Positions 8,367 to 17,005 of a stretch of 64,000 bases of DNA are shown here, piece after piece; within the stretch, counting starts at the first letter, position 1; every line of letters begins with the position of its first letter. The stretch covers positions 1 through 64,000 of the forward strand of contig CALEKA010000006.1 in NCBI GenBank assembly GCA_937898715.1. The letters run 5' to 3'. Source of the DNA: an uncultured Prevotella sp. GTDB lineage: Bacteria; Bacteroidota; Bacteroidia; Bacteroidales; Bacteroidaceae. Below the pieces are notes generated by a model. That model made no database searches and was not told where the DNA came from. It saw nothing but the letters and a program-made list of their open reading frames with translations. The translations under genes were made by a program, and so were the position numbers.

Positions 8367-9515
8367 TTAATACTTTTCCAAAAGGATTCCTTTTGGAAAT
8401 TGCATTGTCACGCAGTGGAGGGAGCCATGCTGACGGATCAATGCTTGGCAGTCTACGCCTACGATGTCGCGACCGGGGAAAGCCTGGCGAAGCGTGGCAG
8501 CAGCCTCTTCATCGTTTTCCGGCTGATCATAGGTGGGGTAAAGCACCGCGTCGTTCATCACCAAATAGTTGGCATAGGTGGCGGGTAGGCGCTCACCCTG
8601 CTCTGTATCGATGATAGCATCGGGCAGGGGCACGGGGAGCAAACGATAAGGTTTACCCTCTGCCGTGAGGAAGGTGCGTAGCTGCGCTTCCATGTCCTCA
8701 AGGGCTGCAAAGTGTTCATCTTCCACGTCGTGACACTTCACGTAGACGATGGTATCGTTCGGACAGAGGCGTGCCAAGGTGTCGATGTGAGAGTCGGTAT
8801 CGTCGCCAGCCAAGTAGCCGTGGTCGAGCCAGAGAATGCGTTCCACGCCCAATCGGCGCTTGAGCAGTTCCTCCTTGTGCTCACGGTCGAGCTGCGGATT
8901 GCGGTTGGGATTGAGTAGGCACTCTGAGGTAGTGAGCAACGTGCCCTGTCCGTCCACCTCGATACTGCCACCCTCGAGTTCGAAGTCGAGACAATCCACG
9001 TATTTTCCCTTCAGTACGGGGTGCTCGCCCTCTACGAGCGAACGATTGATAGCATTGTCGAGCGAGGCCTCAAACTTACCGCCCCATCCGTTGAATCGGA
9101 AGTCGAGCAGTTCGGGACCTTCGGTGGTCATCACCGTGAGAAATCCGTGATCGCGTGCCCAAGTATCGTTGGTGGGACATTCGTGGTAGACGATGTGGTC
9201 GGTGGCGCGTTGGGGCAGTCGTTGGTCGATGAGTTGCTTCACGGCCACCACGTCGGGGGCTACGATGAGCAACGTCTCACGCGTGGCGATTTCGAATGCC
9301 AGTCGCAGGTAGCATTCTGTCACCTCGGGGAGCATATATGCCCAGTCGGTATGAGCATGGGGCCACGTGAGTTGCACACCGCTTTGGCGTGCCCACTCGG
9401 GAGCCAAGGTGCGCGTCAGGTGGAGGGATGATTCTTCTGCTTCGCCATTTCCCAAGAACATCTGCAGGTTGAGATCGCTCTGGGGAGAGGCGGGGGGTAA
9501 TGAGAATAGTGCCAT
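8367..9515 (-). CDS. aguA: Agmatine deiminase
   Basis: This protein of about 382 residues is a peptidylarginine-deiminase-fold enzyme that converts agmatine to N-carbamoylputrescine and ammonia. Family marks are QSGVQLTWPH near the N-terminus, RDHGF, the catalytic HxDT segment (DTDSHIDTLARL) and the C-terminal nucleophile in GSLHCVTMQFP. The frame stays open upstream to 9608, but that part reads through the palindromic repeat (giving the spurious peptide ADAGRVAHRTN), so I place the start at the Met at 9515. The Met about 18 codons further in is the alternative. The final codons Lys-Tyr-stop are AAGTATTAA, one unit of the AT-rich intergenic repeat, so the repeat defines the end of the protein. 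Confidence 0.9.
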   Translation of the reverse strand: MALFSLPPASPQSDLNLQMFLGNGEAEESSLHLTRTLAPEWARQSGVQLTWPHAHTDWAYMLPEVTECYLRLAFEIATRETLLIVAPDVVAVKQLIDQRLPQRATDHIVYHECPTNDTWARDHGFLTVMTTEGPELLDFRFNGWGGKFEASLDNAINRSLVEGEHPVLKGKYVDCLDFELEGGSIEVDGQGTLLTTSECLLNPNRNPQLDREHKEELLKRRLGVERILWLDHGYLAGDDTDSHIDTLARLCPNDTIVYVKCHDVEDEHFAALEDMEAQLRTFLTAEGKPYRLLPVPLPDAIIDTEQGERLPATYANYLVMNDAVLYPTYDQPENDEEAAATLRQAFPGRDIVGVDCQALIRQHGSLHCVTMQFPKGILLEKY

Positions 9516-9562
9516 GGGTGGTGGGGGTGTTTGTAGGTGGGGAGAAGATTTCACAATTTCAT

Positions 9563-9829
9563 TAGTTCTGTGGGCGACGCGTCCCGCGTCGGCAGAGCTA
9601 ACGAGCAAGAGGAATGATTCTTAGGCTGCGTTTGTGAGCGAGAGGTAAGTTCATAGAAAGTCAAACTGTGAGCCTATAGGAAGTGGGGGCGAAGTGTCTC
9701 GCTTCGGCTTGGCACGCGAGGCTCGATGCCGAGTGTGGCAAAAGTTTTTTTCTGTGCTGTCTCAGGGCATCTAACCCATCGACAGCACGCCGAAGCGAGA
9801 CACTTCGCCCCCACTTCCTATAGGTTCAC
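9563..9829. repeat. Paired palindrome, copy 5 (compound)
   Basis: A left arm of the CGACGCG type lies at 9563-9593 with no matching right arm. It is followed by a complete pair of the CGAAGTG/CGAAGCG type (about 9678-9708 and 9789-9829), whose outer ends carry the conserved CCTATAGG.AGTGGGGG flank. This fills the gap between the 5'-nucleotidase and agmatine deiminase genes. Confidence 0.8.
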
Positions 9830-9836
9830 TGCTTGA

Positions 9837-11429
9837 TCAGCGCAGCACTTTCTGCTTCTTCAGATAGTTGATGAAGGCGTCGGTGGTGGCGGGGAGACCT
9901 TCGGCTTTCACCTCTTGGGATTGGGGGAAGAACGTGGGACTATAGCCATCGCCGCCGGTGGTGATGAATTCGTCTGCCACGAGGTAGCACATCGTACCCG
10001 CCTTAATGCGAGTGCGCTTGCCCTTGGGCGAGACGTAAGTGAGCGTCGTGACATTGCCTTCGGCATCCTTCGTCACCTCGAGGTTGCCCGTCTGCAGCCA
10101 GCCGTAAGCCTTGTTGTGGTTGCCAAACTGCACGAGTGAGAGCAACTGAGCGCCCGAGATCCGATAAGCCTTCAGTGCGTTGGAGAAGGGCAAAGTCTCG
10201 CCCACATCGAGCACGGTAATCTTTCCTTTCGTAAATCCTGCACGGATACTGCCGAAGTGGCTACAGCCCACGATGGGAGTGGCATCCTTGAGGTGCTGAT
10301 TCTCACGGAATGCCTCAGCATAGGCTTTGCACACGAGGGTGCCCACTTCGCTCTGACGATACTTCTGATCGCGGTCGTGGGGCATGTCGTGATCTGCTAC
10401 AGTCAAGGGGGTGCCGATGGGGGTACCACCAGCGGTGCGGGTATGGGTCAAGAGCGAGTCGATCTGTGCCTGTAGGCGTGCGGGCCCTGCTTCGAGGTGT
10501 GCCTTCGGACTGACGGGGATGGAACGGGGCTCTACTCGGGTCACCTGCATCGTGGCAGTATCGACCGTGCAGAGCAGCATGCTGATGTAGTCGCCATGCC
10601 ACTTACCTTGCACCACGGGCATGTGAGAGTCGTTGATGTAGCCACACACGCGCTTGTGGCTGTGTGAGGAGATAAAGCCTTGCCACAGGCGCGAATTGAT
10701 GCGTGCCAAGTTGGCAGCGTCTTTGTCCTCCCACTGGGGCTGTCCCTGGGCATTGGTGATGGTGCCGTTGTGGGAGAGGATGAGTCGGAGGTTGGCATGC
10801 TTCACTTCTTCGCCCACGGGGAGAGCGAGCACGGAGTCGAGCACGGCGGGATAGTTGCCGTCGAACGTGAGGCCTTTGAGCTTGCGTATGCTCGCCTGCT
10901 GCGGTGTAGACGAAGCGATGAGTCCTACGAAGGCAATGGTGAAGGGCTTTCCTCCGGGCAAGGTGAGCGTGGTGATGGCTGCGGGTTGTGCAAAATTAGG
11001 CACTGCACCGGTGCTTACCTCGCGCACGTTGGACGATACGTAGGTGAGGTCCCATCCTTTGGGGCGCAGGGGTGAGTGGCTCCACTTGTCGGCGAGCGAG
11101 GCTTGTCCGTCGTCGAACTCATGGTTGCCCAGCGAGGAGATGCGTATGCCCAAGTCGTTGAACAACACGGGGAGCAATGCGCCGTGGGTAGCATTGTAGA
11201 AATAGCTACCGCCGAAATTGTCGCCTGCCGATACGGTGACGTTGTAGGGATATACGCGTTTGAGCGAATCGAGGGTTTGCCAGAGTGAGGGTGCGCCTAC
11301 GATGCCTTTATCGTCGTTGCGCACGAAGGCGCCGTGGAAGTCGTTGATAGAGAACACGGCTACTTGCTGCTGTGCCCACGATGTGAGTGTCGTGGCGGCA
11401 AGGGTGAGGAGGAGAATGAGGTGTTTCAA
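9837..11429 (-). CDS. Secreted 5'-nucleotidase / UshA-type metallophosphoesterase
   Basis: This 530-residue exported enzyme begins with a signal peptide (about residues 1-19, TSWA-Q). The N-terminal calcineurin-like domain shows metal ligands in SINDFHGAF, SAGDNFGG, SLGNHEFDDG, LSHNGT and SSHSH. The C-terminal 5'-nucleotidase domain (from about residue 335) has the substrate-stacking region FGNHNKAYG and the tail TTGGDGYSP. The family releases phosphate and nucleoside from periplasmic or surface nucleotides. Both domains sit in one chain, whereas some Bacteroidetes split them. The natural substrate (5'-NMP, UDP-sugar, 2',3'-cyclic nucleotide) is not determinable here. Confidence 0.88.
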   Translation of the reverse strand: MKHLILLLTLAATTLTSWAQQQVAVFSINDFHGAFVRNDDKGIVGAPSLWQTLDSLKRVYPYNVTVSAGDNFGGSYFYNATHGALLPVLFNDLGIRISSLGNHEFDDGQASLADKWSHSPLRPKGWDLTYVSSNVREVSTGAVPNFAQPAAITTLTLPGGKPFTIAFVGLIASSTPQQASIRKLKGLTFDGNYPAVLDSVLALPVGEEVKHANLRLILSHNGTITNAQGQPQWEDKDAANLARINSRLWQGFISSHSHKRVCGYINDSHMPVVQGKWHGDYISMLLCTVDTATMQVTRVEPRSIPVSPKAHLEAGPARLQAQIDSLLTHTRTAGGTPIGTPLTVADHDMPHDRDQKYRQSEVGTLVCKAYAEAFRENQHLKDATPIVGCSHFGSIRAGFTKGKITVLDVGETLPFSNALKAYRISGAQLLSLVQFGNHNKAYGWLQTGNLEVTKDAEGNVTTLTYVSPKGKRTRIKAGTMCYLVADEFITTGGDGYSPTFFPQSQEVKAEGLPATTDAFINYLKKQKVLR

Positions 11430-11699
11430 GGGTGTATGCTAATGTGCTAATTTGCTAATTTGCTAATTTGCTAATGAGGCTGCGCAGTGGGATGCCGACG
11501 CGAGGACGCGTCGCCCCCGGTATTGGCTGAAAGCTTGCAAGAATGTAATACTTAATACTTTATACTTAATACTTGACTTTTGCAAGAATGTATTACTTAA
11601 TACTTGACTTTTGCAAGAATGTATTACTTAATACTTGACTTTTGCAAGAATGTAATACTTTATACTTAATACTTTATACTTTTCCCTGCGGAAATGCTT
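11430..11699. repeat. Repeat-filled spacer between fkp and the nucleotidase gene
   Basis: It contains TGCTAATT words (11436-11475), a single palindrome right arm of the variant type (GCCGACGCGAGGACGCGTCG with a CCCCCGGTATTGGCTGAA flank, 11494-11531) and an AT-rich array with the unit TTGCAAGAATGTATTACTTA followed by ATACTTGACT (11529-11690). No gene is visible. Confidence 0.8.
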
Positions 11700-14591
11700 T
11701 TAGCTTCTGCTCACCTGCAGTCCCTTCTGCGAAACCTCCATCTCGACGAAGCGAGAACTGGCGGTGAGGGGCGACTCGGTGAGCATCTTGCGGATGCGGA
11801 GGGCAGCTTCGGGATCTTTGGCCACCATGTACATAAATCCTCCGCCACCAGCGCCAGGGAGCTTGTAGCCATAGCAGAGGTCGTCCACGCGGCGGCAGAG
11901 AGCCTCCACCACGTCGGGGTTGGTACCCGCGTCGAGCGCTTTGTTTTGTTCCCACGTGGTGCGCACCATCTCGCCATAACGCTGAAGGTCGTTGCGCTGA
12001 AGCGTATCGAAGACCGTCAGGGCGTGTTGCTTCATGCTGTCGAGGATAGAGAGGTGGCGCGTATTGTTGAGGAACATGCCTCGAACGATTTCCGTCAAGA
12101 TATGCTTGGCTGTGCGCGTCACGCCGGTATAGTAGAGCAGATGGCAAGCCTTGGCTTCGGGCGAGGTGAAGAGCGTGTCGGGAAGCCAACGTGCCACGGC
12201 ATTTTGGTCGAAGCCCGCAGCAGTCTGGAGGAGTTTCACGCCAGGGAGCACGCCACCATACTGATCCTGCCAACCTCCGCCCGTGGTGAGCAGCTGTTCG
12301 AGCACGAGCGTACGGTTGCACACCTCGTTGCGGTCCCATCCGAGTCCGCAGAAGTCGCTCAGCGCAGCCAGCACCGTAGCAGCGAGTATGCTGCTCGTGC
12401 CGAGTCCCGACCCTGCGGGAATGGCTGCCAAGAGGGTGATTTCGATACCGCAGCCGAAAGCCTCGAGTTGCTGTCGGAGCGAAGCATACGATTCCACACC
12501 GAAGCCCGGCAAGAAGCCCGAGAGCGTGAGGGCAGCTTTGGGGATGGAGAAGGGCGAGCCCACCTTGTTGTACTGGCGGAGTTCGTCGTAAGTCTCAATG
12601 CGTTCCATCGCACCAAGGTCGATGGAGCGGCAGATGATGATGGGTTCCTTACAGGGCTTCACGTAGACCTGCAGAGGGGGTTGTCCGTTGAGGTTGATGG
12701 CGAGGTTGACCACGTTGCCTCCCGATATGAGGCTGTAGGGCGGTGTGTCGGTCCATCCGCCTGCCACGTCGATTCTGACGCTGCTTCTTCCCCACACGAT
12801 CTGGTCGGGGTAGGTGGTACAGTGGGGCTGACTCTTGTGGCGAAGCACGTTCTCGGTGAGACCCTCGCGCAGGAGGGCGAAGGCTTGGGCATCGAAGCGA
12901 GCCGACTGCTCAGCATCGGTGGTGCGAAGGGCTTCAGAACGGAACATGGCATCGTGAATGCGCGTCATGAGTGGTGCCGATTGGGGCAAAGGCTCGGGCA
13001 GGGAGAGATGGAGCGCATTATACTTCGCCGCCATGTCCTTGAGGTTGACTTGATAGAACACGCTGCGCTGCCAGTTGTGTGCCACGAGTGGGAGCGTCTG
13101 GCTCTGCAGTTCCTTGCGCTGTGCAAAGAGACGGGGCAGGTCGGCACGAATGGAGAGTTCGTCTGCCGAGAGTCGGGGCAGCGAGCGCCACAACTCGGTC
13201 TGTACTTCGTCGGGACAGTCGGCAAGAAACCAGTGGAGAAGCTCTTCGAGCTGCTTCAGATCGGCGCTTACGGGGAAGAGGCGAGAGGCCTGAAGGTCGT
13301 CCGTTCTGCCGAGTTCTTCGGGACGGATGCCACGCTTGGCGAGCCATTCCGTCATGGGCCGACCGAGATAGAGCGTATGATCGGAACCGACGTCGCCACG
13401 GAAGGCGTCGAAGAATCCATAGGGGCGCAGTGCATAGTCGCTTCCCTGCCCCACGGGCACCACGTCGACGCATTCGCCGCTACGTAGCTCCACGTGCCAA
13501 TCGTTGCGAGGAATGCCCGTCAGGATGTGGTGGTCGGCATAGCGCCAGCCCTGCCCTACGTAGGCATTTTCGATCCATACGTTGTTGGTCTGAAGCGTGG
13601 GACGACTGAGCAAGAGAGTATTTTGAGTGAAGACGGACGTCTGCGGCTTTACTCCCTTCTGGAGGATGTAGCGCTGGTCTTTCACCAAGTTTTGTATCTG
13701 TACGGACGAGGTGATCATGTCTTCACCCGTTCCGTAGTGGTAGAATTCACCGCCGGGCAGGGGCAGAATGGCCACCTTGAGGTCGGACAGGAGAGCGTCG
13801 GGCCGCGAGGGATGTTCGCCCAGGGCACAGCCAAACTCGCTGTAGAGGTCGTATGCCTCGGGCAGGGGGAGCTGATGTCCCGCAGGAGTGGGTCGCGACG
13901 ATGCGTCGGCGGCGGGAGCGGTCTTCTGCATGAGGCGGCTCACGGCCTTATCGCTGAGGAGCCACACTCCGATGTCCATCAGCATGAGATGGGTGGGAAG
14001 GAGCTGACTCTGCTCCTGCGTGGAGGGCTTCTGGAGCATAAAGTCGAGCTTCGTGGGGGTGGTGCGATCCATCACAAACACGCCGTGGTGAGAAGCCTGC
14101 GAGGGGTCGGCCCAAAGTCCGTAGCACACCACGTCGGCATCCGTCGGAATGGACTGCAGAGGTTCGGTGGCGCGGAGCAACACGTCGCCGCTCGCCACGA
14201 GGGTGCGTAGCCCTGCAGGGGCCTTGCGCATGATGTCGCGATAGAGGGGCAGCTGCAGACTGAGGAGGGTCTGGTCGATGCGTTGACCACGCGTCCAGCG
14301 AAACACGGGGATGGGCGTTAGCACCTTGCCACTGGGGGCATAGGCGGGGAGTCGGCGGCTCTGTCCGCCAGCATGGAGCAGGATGCGCTTTTCGCGCGAG
14401 AGCCATTCGCTGAAGTCGGTCTCGGGTGCCTCGTCGGCATGTGCTGAAGCGAGGAGCCATGCTGTGCCGCCTCCGCTGCCAAGCTTCACGCCGGCGGGGT
14501 CGGAGGTGCAATAGAATTCGTCACGGCTCAATTCGGTGACTTTATGAAACACGCCCACCACGTTGGGGGGCAGGGAGAGTAATTTCTTCAT
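11700..14591 (-). CDS. fkp: Bifunctional L-fucokinase / fucose-1-phosphate guanylyltransferase
   Basis: This 963-residue cytosolic enzyme turns L-fucose into GDP-fucose in two steps, feeding fucosylation of capsule and glycoproteins. The N-terminal half holds the pyrophosphorylase region (HAGGQSRRLPAYAPSGK near residue 75) and left-handed-helix-like segments. The C-terminal half is a GHMP kinase with the substrate motif VDVAGGWTDTPP-like (RIDVAGGWTDTPPY, about 605) and the ATP loop PAGSGLGTSS (about 725), ending with the GAGGGGF motif. The length is close to Bacteroides Fkp. It has its own good promoter about 130 bases upstream. This is a strong marker for the Bacteroidetes. Confidence 0.95.
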   Translation of the reverse strand: MKKLLSLPPNVVGVFHKVTELSRDEFYCTSDPAGVKLGSGGGTAWLLASAHADEAPETDFSEWLSREKRILLHAGGQSRRLPAYAPSGKVLTPIPVFRWTRGQRIDQTLLSLQLPLYRDIMRKAPAGLRTLVASGDVLLRATEPLQSIPTDADVVCYGLWADPSQASHHGVFVMDRTTPTKLDFMLQKPSTQEQSQLLPTHLMLMDIGVWLLSDKAVSRLMQKTAPAADASSRPTPAGHQLPLPEAYDLYSEFGCALGEHPSRPDALLSDLKVAILPLPGGEFYHYGTGEDMITSSVQIQNLVKDQRYILQKGVKPQTSVFTQNTLLLSRPTLQTNNVWIENAYVGQGWRYADHHILTGIPRNDWHVELRSGECVDVVPVGQGSDYALRPYGFFDAFRGDVGSDHTLYLGRPMTEWLAKRGIRPEELGRTDDLQASRLFPVSADLKQLEELLHWFLADCPDEVQTELWRSLPRLSADELSIRADLPRLFAQRKELQSQTLPLVAHNWQRSVFYQVNLKDMAAKYNALHLSLPEPLPQSAPLMTRIHDAMFRSEALRTTDAEQSARFDAQAFALLREGLTENVLRHKSQPHCTTYPDQIVWGRSSVRIDVAGGWTDTPPYSLISGGNVVNLAINLNGQPPLQVYVKPCKEPIIICRSIDLGAMERIETYDELRQYNKVGSPFSIPKAALTLSGFLPGFGVESYASLRQQLEAFGCGIEITLLAAIPAGSGLGTSSILAATVLAALSDFCGLGWDRNEVCNRTLVLEQLLTTGGGWQDQYGGVLPGVKLLQTAAGFDQNAVARWLPDTLFTSPEAKACHLLYYTGVTRTAKHILTEIVRGMFLNNTRHLSILDSMKQHALTVFDTLQRNDLQRYGEMVRTTWEQNKALDAGTNPDVVEALCRRVDDLCYGYKLPGAGGGGFMYMVAKDPEAALRIRKMLTESPLTASSRFVEMEVSQKGLQVSRS

Positions 14592-14720
14592 AGGGAGAAT
14601 CGTGGACTGAGAGGCTTTTCCCGCTCACAGGGAGGGATATTGTGTGCTCCGAGAGCGAACATTTTGCCTCGGATGAGGGGTGTGGGTTCTTCGTGGAGAG
14701 CCATCGTGCCTCTTCCCTTG

Positions 14721-14752
14721 CAAAGGTAAGGAGAATTGGCGAGAGGGACAAA
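14721..14752 (-). promoter_or_regulatory. Promoter for fkp
   Basis: On the minus strand TTTG (14749-14752), 20 bases, then TACCTTTG (14721-14728) match the Bacteroidetes consensus exactly. The predicted start is near 14714 with a leader of about 120 bases. Confidence 0.8.
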
Positions 14753-14756
14753 ACTT

Positions 14757-14915
14757 GCAAGGGGTTTTTGTGGGGTGGTCGGTCAAGAAAAAATTTTCCC
14801 TGGGTGCTGTAAAAATTATCGGTCGGTCGAGAAAAAATTTTCCCTGGGTGCTGTAAAAATTAACGGTCGGTCGAGAAAAAATTTTCCCTTGCTCGAGTTT
14901 TCGGTCGGTCTAGGA
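14757..14915. repeat. Tandem GGTCGGTC/AAAATTTTCCC repeat
   Basis: Two and a half copies of a unit of about 53 bases (GGTCGGTCGAGAAAAAATTT, CCCTGGGTGCTGTAAAAATT) follow the fkp promoter. A related unit with the same AAAAAATTTCCCT and GATGCTGTAAAAATTA words lies at about 41203-41245. Between 14916 and 15230 I see only two copies of GCCAGCGATTCCGCCAG (15037-15060 and 15137-15154) and no gene. Confidence 0.75.
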
Positions 14916-15232
14916 AACGATTTTGGGCGTTAGAGGCATGGTCAAATGGGGCGAATAGGGGAGTTCGAATAGTGCTGGAGGCGCCGCCAAGCTTTTCGCC
15001 TGATAATCAGGACGTTTGCTTGGAGGCGCCGCCGCGCCGCCAGCGATTCCGCCAGGCTTTTTGCATTTTCTCGAAAGCACAAGTGAGTGATTATCAACGA
15101 CTTAACAAGGGGGCTCTGGAGGCAAAAAGCGAAAATTCCGCCAGCGATTCCGCCAGAATACTAAGAAACAAAGAAAGTATTATAAATAAATTTATAATAC
15201 CAAAGAAAGTTGGCACTTTCTTTGAGAGAGAC

Positions 15233-15397
15233 GCCCCCGAGCGTGTGTGAGCGAGCGCGCGTATGTGTGGGCACGTACGTATGGAGCGGGCGTATGTGTG
15301 GGCACGTGAGTGTGCGAGCGAGCATGCACGCGTGCGTATGTGTGGGCGAACGCGCATGTGTGAGCGAGCGCGCATGTGTGGGCAATCGCGTGCTGGG
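15233..15397. repeat. Degenerate purine-pyrimidine alternating repeat (GTGTG/GCGCGC)
   Basis: The words GTATGTGTGGGC, GAGCGAGCGCGC and GCATGTGTGAGCGA alternate for about 160 bases, giving long runs of alternating purine and pyrimidine. Reading frames here give only low-complexity His/Thr/Arg peptides, so I do not call a gene. Alternating GC/GT tracts of this kind can adopt left-handed DNA. Confidence 0.7.
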
Positions 15398-15441
15398 GGA
15401 CGGAGCAAGGGCTAACAAGGGCAAAAGAAGCTTGCGGGCAT

Positions 15442-15472
15442 AAAAAAAGTGTACAATTTGTACACTCTTTTT
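15442..15472. terminator. Bidirectional intrinsic terminator
   Basis: The stem AGTGTACAA / TTTGTACACT is flanked by seven A on the left and five T on the right, so it can act in both directions. No gene immediately to its left on the plus strand explains it. Confidence 0.6.
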
Positions 15473-15533
15473 GGAGATATGGGAAGGCTTTTCGCACCTT
15501 TGCAACGGCAAGATGAGGAGAGAGGGCATACAG

Positions 15534-15860
15534 CCAGTTCTGTGGGCGACGCGTCCCGCGTCGGCGCTACCTACGGACAAGAAGTGAGCCTATAGGCAGT
15601 GGGGGCGAAGCGTCTCGCTTCGACTTGCCATGCGAGGCTCAATGCCGAAGCTTGGCAAAAGTTTGTGTACTTTCCTTTACGCCGACTCGGGCATCGAGCC
15701 CTTCGCCTGCGTGCCGAAGCGAGACACTTCGCCCCCACTTCCTAATGGTTCACCTCTTGATTTGTGGGTGATGCCGACGCGGGACGCGTCGCCCACAGAA
15801 CTGGGTGAAGGGCTGCTTGCCCGCTGAGCAATGCCCACAGAACTGGGTGAAGGGCTGCTT
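15534..15860. repeat. Compound paired palindrome, copy 6
   Basis: The outer CGACGCG-type arms (15534-15565, 15774-15804) enclose a CGAAGCG-type pair (about 15592-15622, 15713-15746). This is the same nested architecture as copy 2. The trailing head CACAGAACTGGGTGAAGGGC is then duplicated at 15835-15858, just before the end of folD. Confidence 0.8.
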
Positions 15861-15878
15861 GGGTGATGCCCCTCTCTC

Positions 15879-16757
15879 CTACCCTCGCTGAGCTGCTTGC
15901 AGGGTGTTGAGCATGAGCATGCAGATGGTCATGGGGCCTACGCCACCGGGTACGGGGGTGATGGCAGAGCAGAGGGGAGCTACGTGCTCAAAGTCGACGT
16001 CGCCCGAAAGACGGAAGCCCTTGGGACGAGTGGCATCGGGCACTCGCGTGGTACCAACGTCGATCACTACGGCTCCGGGCTTCACCATGTCGGCGGTGAG
16101 GAAGCCAGGACGACCTATGGCGGCAATGATGATGTCGGCCTGTCGGCATTCCTCCTTGAGCGTGAGGCTGTGGCTGTGACATACCGTGACGGTGGCGTCG
16201 CCGTACTGCTTCTGCATCATGAGCATGGCCATGGGCTTGCCCACAATGTTGGACCGTCCGAGCACTACGCAGCGCTTACCACTCGTCTCGATGTGGTAAC
16301 GGCGGAGGAGTTCGATGATACCCTTGGGGGTGGCAGGAATGAAGCAGGGGAGCCCGATCGACATACGGCCTACGTTGATGGGGGTGAAGCCATCTACGTC
16401 CTTGAGGGGACTGATGCGTTCGATAATCTTCTGTTCGTCGATGTGAGGGGGGAGTGGGAGTTGCACGATAAAGCCATCTACCGAGGGGTCGGCATTGAGG
16501 CGGTCTACGCAGGCGAGGAGTTCTGCTTCGGTCACATCGTCTTCGTAGCGAATGAGCGACGACTGGAAACCGCAGGTTTCGCAAGCCAGTACCTTGTTCT
16601 TCACATACGTCTCGCTTCCGCCATCGTGGCCTACGAGTACGGCTGCCAGATGGGGACGCTTGCCGCCTTGCGCTACGATGCGCTCTACTTCTTGGGCTAT
16701 TTCTTGCTTGATTGTGGCGGCTGTTGCTTTGCCGTCGATGATTACGGGAGTGCTCAT
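15879..16757 (-). CDS. folD: Methylenetetrahydrofolate dehydrogenase / cyclohydrolase
   Basis: This 292-residue cytosolic enzyme interconverts 5,10-methylene-, methenyl- and 10-formyl-tetrahydrofolate with NADP. Visible marks are the catalytic YxxxK-like KNKVLACE segment near residue 53, the PLPPHID substrate loop near 100, the Rossmann motif [14 protein letters not shown] near 165 and the C-terminal [14 protein letters not shown]. Its length is normal for the family. It lies 250 bases downstream of ffh on the same strand, separated by repeats, so it need not be cotranscribed. Confidence 0.95.
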   Translation of the reverse strand: MSTPVIIDGKATAATIKQEIAQEVERIVAQGGKRPHLAAVLVGHDGGSETYVKNKVLACETCGFQSSLIRYEDDVTEAELLACVDRLNADPSVDGFIVQLPLPPHIDEQKIIERISPLKDVDGFTPINVGRMSIGLPCFIPATPKGIIELLRRYHIETSGKRCVVLGRSNIVGKPMAMLMMQKQYGDATVTVCHSHSLTLKEECRQADIIIAAIGRPGFLTADMVKPGAVVIDVGTTRVPDATRPKGFRLSGDVDFEHVAPLCSAITPVPGGVGPMTICMLMLNTLQAAQRG

Positions 16758-16764
16758 TTTTAGT

Positions 16765-16995
16765 TTGGAGTTTTAAGGTTAGGAGGGGAGTTTTAAGTTT
16801 GGAGGTTATGAGGTTATAAGGTAAGTTTTAAGTTTGGAGGATATGAGGTTATAAAGGAAGTTTGGTTAGTTTGAGCCTGTCTGAGGCTAACTTTATAACC
16901 TCATAACCTTAAAACCCCAAACTAACTTTATAACCTTAAACCTAAAAACTCCAAACTAACTTTATAACCTCATAACCTAAAAACTTAAAACTTAA
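16765..16995. repeat. Word repeat between ffh and folD
   Basis: Repeated words GGTTATGAGGTTATAA and their complement TTATAACCTCATAACC make up the gap, in direct and inverted order, so the whole spacer could fold back on itself. The same words recur at 21698-21850 and 36380-36428. No promoter of the TAnnTTTG type is seen for folD. Confidence 0.75.
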
Positions 16996-17005
16996 GCGCG
17001 AAGCG

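Noticed and set aside
9516..9608. N-terminal extension of agmatine deiminase
   Set aside because: The extra 31 codons read through the palindromic repeat (ADAGRVAHRTN), which appears as a false peptide next to several other copies as well.
11694..13487. 597-codon open frame on the plus strand opposite fkp
   Set aside because: It is a shadow of the well-supported fkp gene; its product has no domain pattern and begins inside a repeat-flanked end.
15161..15580. 139-codon low-complexity frame rich in Thr/His/Ala/Arg
   Set aside because: It is produced by the alternating GTGTG/GCGCGC repeat and a palindrome arm; there is no promoter and no protein-like pattern.
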